The notes under the pieces: generated by a model
Seen by the model: the letters and a program-made list of their open reading frames with translations, nothing else
What the model was told of the DNA's origin: nothing
The model's database searches: none
Assembly: GCF_016462545.1 (NCBI RefSeq)
Contig: NZ_JAEMTA010000044.1
Span: forward strand, 1 to 44,174
Source of the DNA: Mycolicibacterium sp.
GTDB taxonomy: Bacteria; Actinomycetota; Actinomycetes; Mycobacteriales; Mycobacteriaceae
Direction of reading: 5' to 3'
Length of the DNA: 44,174 nucleotides
Translations under genes and position numbers: made by a program
Shown here: piece after piece, positions 39,093 to 44,174 of the stretch
Layout of the letters: every line of letters starts with the position of its first letter
How positions within the stretch are numbered: the stretch's first letter is position 1

Positions 39093-39563
39093 ATGACGGT
39101 GACGCGAGAGACGACGGCCAGCCGGCAACGTGTCTGGGACGTGCTGGCCGACGGCTGGACCTATTCGGGCTGGGTGGTGGGCAACAGCCGGATACGCGCG
39201 GTCAGCCCGCACTGGCCTGCGCCGGGATCGCGGATCCTGCACTCCATCGGCACCTGGCCCGTCGTGATCGACGACGAGACGGTCGTCGAAAGCTGCGTGG
39301 TCGGCGCCGAGTTGGTGCTACTGGCAAAGGTCCGCCCAGCCGCCAAGGCGCGAATCACGATGCGGCTGCGCGACATTCCCGGTGGCTGCCTGATCGACAT
39401 GACAGAGGTCGCGGTTTCGATACCGCTGCGCTGGATACCCGACGTGGTGCAGCTCGCCGGGGTGGCGCCGCGCAACCGGGAGTGCACCTGGCGGCTGGCG
39501 ATGATCGCCGAACGACAGGATCCCGACACATTCACGAACGACGACGACAGGAAGCACCGATGA
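39093..39563 (+). CDS. SRPBCC (polyketide cyclase/START-like) family protein
   Basis: Protein of 156 residues with the helix-grip start VTRETTASRQRVWDVLADGWTY-like layout (about 1-25) and a C-terminal helix (RNRECTWRLAMIAER). It binds a hydrophobic ligand in a cavity; the exact role is unknown. GGGAGG lies 6 nt before ATG 39093. The ATG of the alcohol dehydrogenase overlaps its stop (ATGA), so the two are coupled. Confidence 0.82.
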   Translation: MTVTRETTASRQRVWDVLADGWTYSGWVVGNSRIRAVSPHWPAPGSRILHSIGTWPVVIDDETVVESCVVGAELVLLAKVRPAAKARITMRLRDIPGGCLIDMTEVAVSIPLRWIPDVVQLAGVAPRNRECTWRLAMIAERQDPDTFTNDDDRKHR

Positions 39564-40741
39564 GAGCAGTTACCTGGCACGGCAAGCGCGACGTCCGCGT
39601 CGACACCGTGCCCGATCCGAAGATCGAAGAGCCGACCGATGCGATCATCGAGATCACCTCGACCAACATCTGCGGATCCGACCTGCACCTGTACGAGACG
39701 CTGGGTGCATTCATGAACGCCGGCGACATCCTCGGTCACGAACCGATGGGGATCGTGCGCGAGGTGGGCAGCGCGGTGACCAATCTGGCGGTGGGCGACC
39801 GTGTCGTCATCCCTTTCCAGATCTCTTGCGGCAGTTGCTACATGTGTGACAAGCAGCTGTACACCCAGTGCGAGACCACACAGGTCCGCGATCAGGGAAT
39901 GGGCGCGGCACTATTCGGCTTCTCCGAGCTCTACGGCGAGGTACCCGGCGGCCAAGCCGAACTGCTCCGGGTCCCGCAGGCACAGTTCACGCACATCAAA
40001 GTTCCCGAGGGGCCTGCGGATTCGCGATTCGTCTATCTCTCCGACGTACTGCCCACGGCCTGGCAGTCGGTGGCGTACGCCGGCATTCCGGACGGCGGCT
40101 CGGTGACCGTCCTCGGCCTCGGCCCGATCGGCGACATGGCCGCCCGGATCGCCACCCACCTCGGGTACGACGTGACAGCCGTCGACCTGGTGCCCGAACG
40201 GCTCGCCCGCGCGCAGGCCCGCGGCATTCGCACCGTGAATCTGCAGGAGCACCAGGACGACCTCGGCGACGTGATCCGCGGCCTGACCGACGGGCGCGGC
40301 ACCGACTCCGTCATCGACGCGGTCGGCATGGAGGCCCACGGATCAGCGGTCGCGAAGGTCGCCCAGCAGGTCACCGGTCTGCTGCCCGACGCGATCGCGA
40401 AGCCTCTGATGCAGAAGGCGGGGGTCGACCGACTCGACGCCATCTACGCCGCCATCGACATCGTGCGGCGCGGCGGCACCATCTCGCTGATCGGGGTGTA
40501 CGGCGGTGCCGCCGACCCACTACCGCTGATCACCATGTTCGACAAGCAGATTCAGGTTCGGATGGGTCAGGCCAACGTGAAGAAGTGGGTCGACGACATC
40601 ATGCCGCTGCTCACCGACGACGACCCGCTGGGCGTCGACACCTTCGCCACGCACACCCTGCCGCTGGAACAGGCGCCCCACGGCTACGAGATCTTCCAGA
40701 AGAAGCAGGACGGCGCCGTCAAGGTCATCCTCCAGCCCTGA
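39560..40741 (+). CDS. Zinc-dependent alcohol dehydrogenase
   Basis: Medium-chain dehydrogenase of 393 residues. Catalytic zinc ligands in NICGSDLHLYE and GHEPMG, structural zinc four-cysteine lobe (ISCGSCYMCDKQLYTQC), and NAD fold VLGLGPIGDMAARIA. The long form with a QVTGLLPDAIAKPLMQKAG insert resembles formaldehyde dehydrogenase-like members of actinobacteria. The substrate is unknown. Coupled to the SRPBCC gene and probably under the same stress promoter. Confidence 0.9.
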   Translation: MRAVTWHGKRDVRVDTVPDPKIEEPTDAIIEITSTNICGSDLHLYETLGAFMNAGDILGHEPMGIVREVGSAVTNLAVGDRVVIPFQISCGSCYMCDKQLYTQCETTQVRDQGMGAALFGFSELYGEVPGGQAELLRVPQAQFTHIKVPEGPADSRFVYLSDVLPTAWQSVAYAGIPDGGSVTVLGLGPIGDMAARIATHLGYDVTAVDLVPERLARAQARGIRTVNLQEHQDDLGDVIRGLTDGRGTDSVIDAVGMEAHGSAVAKVAQQVTGLLPDAIAKPLMQKAGVDRLDAIYAAIDIVRRGGTISLIGVYGGAADPLPLITMFDKQIQVRMGQANVKKWVDDIMPLLTDDDPLGVDTFATHTLPLEQAPHGYEIFQKKQDGAVKVILQP

Positions 40742-40745
40742 CCGC

Positions 40746-42248
40746 TCACACCGAACGGGTGAGATCCCCGGTGGCAGGCCCCTCCAGGAGCGTGCCATCG
40801 GGGGCGAACCGCGACCCGTGCAGAGGGCACTCCCAGGACTCGTCCGCATCGTTCCAGTTGACGATCCCGCCGAGATGCGGGCAGACCGGGGACACCACGC
40901 GTTCGACGCCGTCCACGGTGCTCTTTGCCTGCAGATGCCACGGCGGTCCGCTGACCACCCCGCACCCCTCGGGGGCGCGGTCGGTCGACGCGGTCAGCGG
41001 AGTCACCCACCCCTTCGCGAGGTTGAAGCCGACCTCGAGGTTGGACTGGGCTGCCGTCGTGATGCCGGTCAGCTCGTGCGGACTCCAGCTGGCGAACGCG
41101 CCTGCCCACTCCATCCGACCACCGAGGATGCGGCTGGCGAGGGCCAGCGCAGCGGCGGGACCGTTCGTCATCCCCCATTTGTCGAAACCGGTTGCCACGC
41201 AAATACCATCGAGCCCTGGAAGGATCGGGCCCACATACGGCAGACCGTCGGCAGGTGCATAGTCCTGGGCCGACCACGAGTGGGTCTTGACCGCACCCGG
41301 GTAGTGCAGCGTGGTCCACCTCGTCAACTCCTCGAGCGCCTCCGTCGGGCTCTTCTCGCGACCGACCGGATGACCCGCGCCACCGACGACGAGCACGTCA
41401 CCGCCTGACGTCGGAACGTAGCGCACGGAGCGCGTCGGAGAATCGGTCGACATGTACATGCCGCGGGTGACGTCGCCGGGTACGTCGAACGACATGCAGT
41501 AGGAACGTTGCGCCTTCAACCTGGCGAAGAACCCGCCGCGATCGAGGATGGGCACGCCGGTCGCCAACACCAATTGCGATGTCCTGACGGTGATCTCGTC
41601 GGTGGCGGAGGTTCGCACGGTCAACCGCAGGGCGCCGAGGCCCGAGACACGACGTACGCGGGCTCCCTGCGCGAGCCGGCCGCCATGCTCCTCGAGTTCG
41701 CGAACGAGGCTGTCCAACAATGCCATCGGATCGAACTGGGCTTGGTCGCGCAGTCGCACACCGCCGCTGAAGGGGAACGGCACGTCGGCGTCGTCAACCC
41801 ATTCGACACCGAGGCCCGCGGCCCTCGCGGCCTCGAACTCGGCCCGCGCAGCTCCGAGGCCGTCCGAGGACTGCGCATAGGTATGGGCGTCCTCGCGCTG
41901 AACGTCGATGCCCTGCTGCTCGCAGTGCGCCAGCAGCCAGGCCTGGCCCTCGCGATTGCCGTCCAGATACTGCCGCGCCAGCTTGGGGCCGTGCTTGGAG
42001 ACGATCTTCGACAGCTTGGTGCCCTGCAACAGGCTGATCTTCGCGGTGGTGTTGCCGGTCGCACCCGCGCCGACGGTGCGCGCCTCCAGGACCAGGACGT
42101 CCTTACCCGCCCTCGCCAAGAGCACCGCGGTGATCAGCCCGGTGATGCCTGCACCCACCACCACCACGTCGGCCGACGGTTCACCGGACAGCGCTTCGGG
42201 GGAGGTGTTCGGCGTTTCCGCATGGTCGGCAAGCCAGAGTGAGGACAT
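40746..42248 (-). CDS. FAD-dependent oxidoreductase fused to a Rieske [2Fe-2S] domain
   Basis: Protein of 500 residues. The DadA-like N-terminal FAD fold (VVVVGAGITG at 28-37, then LEARTVGAGATGNTTAKIS) runs to about residue 380, including ATGFDKWGMTNGPAAA. A Rieske domain closes the chain: Cys456, His458, Cys474, His477 (CPHLGG and CPLHGS). Substrate unknown; the family includes amino-acid or amine oxidoreductases. ATG 42248 is chosen because a SigF promoter lies directly upstream (start site about 4 nt before the ATG); ATG 42320 with a weak ribosome site is the alternative. Confidence 0.85.
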   Translation of the reverse strand: MSSLWLADHAETPNTSPEALSGEPSADVVVVGAGITGLITAVLLARAGKDVLVLEARTVGAGATGNTTAKISLLQGTKLSKIVSKHGPKLARQYLDGNREGQAWLLAHCEQQGIDVQREDAHTYAQSSDGLGAARAEFEAARAAGLGVEWVDDADVPFPFSGGVRLRDQAQFDPMALLDSLVRELEEHGGRLAQGARVRRVSGLGALRLTVRTSATDEITVRTSQLVLATGVPILDRGGFFARLKAQRSYCMSFDVPGDVTRGMYMSTDSPTRSVRYVPTSGGDVLVVGGAGHPVGREKSPTEALEELTRWTTLHYPGAVKTHSWSAQDYAPADGLPYVGPILPGLDGICVATGFDKWGMTNGPAAALALASRILGGRMEWAGAFASWSPHELTGITTAAQSNLEVGFNLAKGWVTPLTASTDRAPEGCGVVSGPPWHLQAKSTVDGVERVVSPVCPHLGGIVNWNDADESWECPLHGSRFAPDGTLLEGPATGDLTRSV

Positions 42249-42258
42249 TCGGTGCCCC

Positions 42259-42284
42259 GTACCCGGGCGACCGAACGGCGAAAC
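42259..42284 (-). promoter_or_regulatory. SigF promoter of the FAD-Rieske gene
   Basis: Minus strand GTTT (42284-42281), 16-nt spacer, GGGTAC (42264-42259): full match to the SigF core. ATG 42248 follows after 10 nt. Confidence 0.6.
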
Positions 42285-42345
42285 TGGACGAACACCACTG
42301 TCGGCACGCGGTCGTTGCATGACGCTTCCGCCGAACAGTTCGCAC

Positions 42346-42376
42346 CCGTGACCAAATCGTGATCTGATTGTCACGG
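42346..42376. promoter_or_regulatory. Three GTGAC-type boxes at 11-bp steps upstream of the CHAP gene
   Basis: GTGAC (42348), GTGAT (42359) and GTCAC (42370) start at exact 11-bp intervals. The outer ones form a perfect inverted repeat CCGTGAC/GTCACGG (42346-42352, 42370-42376). One helical turn per box suggests cooperative protein binding. MtrA is a candidate since it binds GTCAC-type repeats near cell-wall hydrolase genes, but this is inference. Confidence 0.45.
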
Positions 42377-42407
42377 ATGACGGCGCCTGACACGTCCCAT
42401 CCATGCA

Positions 42408-42430
42408 TGCCGGTCGGGGAAACGACGGCA
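42408..42430 (+). promoter_or_regulatory. Leader hairpin before the CHAP gene
   Basis: TGCCGGTCG and CGACGGCA pair with one bulged G around the loop GGGAAA. It ends right at the GGAGG ribosome site (42431-42435). It may protect the leader or affect translation. Confidence 0.35.
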
Positions 42431-42442
42431 GGAGGACCTACG

Positions 42443-42991
42443 GTGATCGTCACTGGATCGCGCCCACGAAAGACCGCCCGAGATCGACTTGGGGCGTTGA
42501 TGATCGCCGCACTCGTCGCCGGAATGGGCGTTCAGTCGGTCGCCGAGGTGCCTCGGGCGTCCGCCGACTCGGGTGCCACAGTCGAGGCGGCACAGGTCGG
42601 CAACGTCGCGCGCGCGACGGGCCGGACGCAGGCGAACAATCCTGGCACCCCCGGTCAGTGCACCTGGGGTGCTGCCCAGAAGTGGTTCGAGGCGAGCGGT
42701 TCGTATCCCGCGATGCGCGGTGATGCGATGGCTTGGAGAGACTCCGCGATCGCTGCGGGCTGGACCGTGGTCGACGCCGCTCAGCCCCGTTCGATCGTCG
42801 TGTTCCCCCCGGGCGTCGCCGGTGCGGGCGGCTACGGTCACGTCGCGTGGGTGGATTCGGTGTCCCGAGGCCCCACCGGCACCGTGATCCACGTGACCGA
42901 GATGAACAATCTGCAGGCCGGCGGCGTCGGCATCTTCAACGACCGCGACGTCATCGAGGTAGCGGGAATGTCCTACGTTCTGTTGCCCTGA
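42443..42991 (+). CDS. Exported CHAP-domain peptidoglycan hydrolase
   Basis: Protein of 182 residues. Signal peptide about 1-41 (basic SRPRKTARDR, hydrophobic LGALMIAALVAGMGV, cut after ASA). The CHAP domain has nucleophile Cys73 in GQCTWGA and His133 in GYGHVAWV, with ENN-like EMNNLQAG for the third residue. It would cut peptide bonds or amides in the cell wall. GGAGG followed by 7 nt decides for GTG 42443; the frame is open further left but overlaps the operator-like boxes. Confidence 0.87.
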   Translation: MIVTGSRPRKTARDRLGALMIAALVAGMGVQSVAEVPRASADSGATVEAAQVGNVARATGRTQANNPGTPGQCTWGAAQKWFEASGSYPAMRGDAMAWRDSAIAAGWTVVDAAQPRSIVVFPPGVAGAGGYGHVAWVDSVSRGPTGTVIHVTEMNNLQAGGVGIFNDRDVIEVAGMSYVLLP

Positions 42992-43011
42992 TCGGCGAGG
43001 AGCTCGCTCAC

Positions 43012-43017
43012 TAGGCT
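43012..43017 (+). promoter_or_regulatory. -10 element TAGGCT for the leaderless esterase gene
   Basis: TAGGCT, 6 nt (GATCCC), ATG 43024. Textbook leaderless spacing. Confidence 0.6.
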
Positions 43018-43023
43018 GATCCC

Positions 43024-43680
43024 ATGACCGAGAAGACGGTGTTGTGCTTCGGTGATTCGTTGACGTGGGGTTGGGTGCCGGCGGCGCAGACCGCGCCCAC
43101 GACGCGATTCGCACGCGATGTCCGCTGGACGGGCGTGCTCGCCGAGTATCTCGGCGCCGACTACGCGGTGATCGAGGAAGGCCTCAGCGCCCGCACCACG
43201 AACGTCGACGATCCGACCGACCCACGGCTGAACGGCGCTGCGCACCTGCCGATTACGCTCGCGAGCCATCTTCCCCTGGACCTCGTCGTCCTGATGCTGG
43301 GCACCAACGACACCAAGGCGTACTTCCATCGGAGCCCGTTCGACATCGCGTCGGGGATGGGGGTGCTGGCCGCCCAGGTACTCGGTTCCGCGGGCGGAGT
43401 GGGCACCGTCTACCCCGCGCCGAAGGTTCTCGTCGTCGCGCCGCCGCCGCTGGCCCCGATGCCGGACCCGTGGTTCCAGATGACCTTCGAGGGTGGTCAG
43501 GAGAAGTCCGAACGGCTGGCCGACGCGTATCGCGCACTGGGTGCGTACATGAAGATCCCGTACTTCGACGCGGGCTCGGTGATCAGTACCGACGGCAGTG
43601 ACGGGGTGCACTTCACCGAACAGAACAATCGCGATCTGGGTGTCGCGCTGGCCGACGAGGTGCGCCGGATCCTGGGCTGA
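43024..43680 (+). CDS. SGNH/GDSL aryl esterase-acyltransferase, MsAcT homologue
   Basis: Protein of 218 residues, very close to the M. smegmatis acyltransferase/perhydrolase MsAcT as I remember it: CFGDSLTWGWVP with Ser12, EGLSARTT, DDPTDPRLNGA, VVLMLGTNDTKAYF, SAGGVGT, PPPLAPMP, FFDAGSVISTDG-type end with Asp and His in DGVHFTE. MsAcT is an octamer with a narrow, hydrophobic channel and favours acyl transfer over hydrolysis even in water. There is no signal peptide. The physiological substrate is unknown. Its stop abuts the next gene's stop. Confidence 0.93.
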   Translation: MTEKTVLCFGDSLTWGWVPAAQTAPTTRFARDVRWTGVLAEYLGADYAVIEEGLSARTTNVDDPTDPRLNGAAHLPITLASHLPLDLVVLMLGTNDTKAYFHRSPFDIASGMGVLAAQVLGSAGGVGTVYPAPKVLVVAPPPLAPMPDPWFQMTFEGGQEKSERLADAYRALGAYMKIPYFDAGSVISTDGSDGVHFTEQNNRDLGVALADEVRRILG

Positions 43681-44004
43681 TCACCGACGGCGAGTAGCGC
43701 CCCGGCGGGTAAGCACGACGACCCCGAGAATCAGCCCGACGACCCCTACGACGACCAGTGGGACGGCCCAGTGCCGCCGCCCGGAGATCGCGGTCTCGCA
43801 GGCGGCGGTCAGGTCGGCATGCGGGATGGTCTGGCGGATGGTCGGCGAACTCGGTACGGCAGGGGCCAGCGGTGCGACGTGATCGGGAGCCACCGCGCTT
43901 CCGCACGGCACGGTCGCATCGATGCCGTCGAAGACGGAGACGGGCAGGAAGAGGCCCACCACCCCGGCTACCAGCACCACCGCCGCGATCACCACGTTGC
44001 GCAT
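43681..44004 (-). CDS. Small two-span membrane protein
   Basis: Protein of 107 residues. Two membrane helices (VVIAAVVLVAGVVGLFLPV and WAVPLVVVGVVGLILGVVVL) enclose an external loop with two cysteines (TVPCGSA and TAACETA) likely joined by a disulphide, and a short basic tail (RRGATRRR). This small-protein plan is common in mycobacteria; function unknown. ATG 44004 is preferred to ATG 44013 because GGGAGG directly abuts the latter but is 9 nt from the former. It lies downstream of tRNA-Ser and its terminator. Confidence 0.75.
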   Translation of the reverse strand: MRNVVIAAVVLVAGVVGLFLPVSVFDGIDATVPCGSAVAPDHVAPLAPAVPSSPTIRQTIPHADLTAACETAISGRRHWAVPLVVVGVVGLILGVVVLTRRGATRRR

Positions 44005-44048
44005 CGCGCTCATCCTCCCGCACTCCGGCCAATCCTGGCCACGCAAAA

Positions 44049-44080
44049 ACCGCCCTTGCCTGTCGGAACAGGAGGGCGGT
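44049..44080 (-). terminator. Intrinsic terminator of tRNA-Ser
   Basis: On the minus strand ACCGCCCT ... AGGGCGGT (44080-44073 with 44056-44049), an inner CCTGT/ACAGG stem, and a T-tract of 5 (44049-44045). It lies 2 bp after the CCA end of the tRNA. Confidence 0.85.
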
Positions 44081-44082
44081 AT

Positions 44083-44173
44083 TGGCGGTGGCGGAGGGAT
44101 TTGAACCCTCGGACGGGGGTTACCCGTCACACGCTTTCGAGGCGTGCTCCTTAGGCCGCTCGGACACGCCACC
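44083..44173 (-). tRNA. tRNA-Ser (anticodon CGA)
   Basis: Acceptor stem GGTGGCG (44173-44167) pairs with CGCCACC (44093-44087); discriminator G and an encoded CCA (44085-44083) follow. The anticodon loop CTCGAAA gives CGA, reading UCG codons. A long variable arm (GACGGGTAACCCCCGTC) is typical of tRNA-Ser, and GGTTCAAATCC is the T arm. The gene lies 1 bp from the right edge but is complete. Confidence 0.95.
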
Positions 44174-44174
44174 G

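Noticed and set aside
39868..41262. 464-codon open frame on the plus strand
   Set aside because: It overlaps the alcohol dehydrogenase in another frame and then runs antisense to the FAD-Rieske gene; the product is an arginine-rich shadow.
42249..42442. Possible c-di-AMP (ydaO-type) riboswitch before the CHAP gene
   Set aside because: Such elements precede some actinobacterial cell-wall hydrolase genes, but I could not find the conserved core; only a simple hairpin and phased boxes are visible.
44083..44173. tRNA-Ser as a phage or island attachment site
   Set aside because: No integrase gene and no repeated tRNA 3' end are seen in the window.

Overview
The window looks like chromosomal DNA from a fast-growing mycobacterium (Mycolicibacterium type). 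Base composition is high-GC throughout, and lineage-specific families are frequent: two MspA-type porins, an LpqH-like lipoprotein, a KasA/KasB-type ketosynthase, a PE-PPE hydrolase, a PknH_C-type lipoprotein, a close homologue of the M. smegmatis aryl esterase/acyltransferase MsAcT, and a stand-alone LigD-POL-like primase-polymerase. No insertion sequence, prophage, CRISPR array or rRNA is visible. One tRNA gene (Ser, CGA) closes the right edge and one truncated gene opens the left edge.

Layout. 1-2680: kinase-like phosphotransferase (5' end outside the window), FabG-like reductase and a GntR/UTRA regulator with a palindromic operator. 2717-5894: gluQ, then a polar amino-acid ABC transporter with binding protein and permease fused. 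5911-8823: an HpnE/desaturase-like flavoprotein bracketed by two copies of a short inverted-repeat element, then a monoamine oxidase. 8840-11339: cytochrome P450 and an unusual tgt. 11359-16203: LpqH-like lipoprotein, PE-PPE hydrolase, acetyltransferase, enoyl-CoA hydratase and nitronate monooxygenase. 16210-21636: small stress-type genes, PAS-ANTAR regulator, methyltransferase, CDGSH protein, haem-oxygenase-like diiron protein and a ferritin-like protein. 21707-26960: aldo-keto reductase and a set of exported proteins including the porin pair. 27152-34602: ketosynthase, reductase, DUF1622 protein, primase-polymerase, aldehyde dehydrogenase, small secreted protein, MgtC and an MFS exporter. 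34672-38878: MarR regulator, two-subunit molybdenum hydroxylase and threonine aldolase. 39093-44174: SRPBCC protein, zinc alcohol dehydrogenase, FAD-Rieske oxidoreductase, CHAP hydrolase, MsAcT-like esterase, small membrane protein and tRNA-Ser.

Two regulatory themes cut across the genes. First, at least nine genes have a TANNNT hexamer 6-8 nt before the start codon, the signature of leaderless mycobacterial transcripts; this also settles several starts. Second, six transcription units (DUF3072, methyltransferase-CDGSH, diiron protein, ferritin-like protein, SRPBCC-alcohol dehydrogenase, FAD-Rieske protein) have matches to the SigF promoter (GTTT, 15-16 nt, GGGTA), three of them full or nearly full. 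This suggests the middle and right parts hold a general-stress/redox regulon.

The most promising candidates for new biology are the methyltransferase-CDGSH-diiron-ferritin-like group, the cysteine-bearing porin pair with a proline-rich exported partner, and the divergent TGT near gluQ. Convergent gene pairs are extremely tight: three have directly abutting stop codons and two overlap. All functional calls are from reading the translated sequence; no database search was possible.
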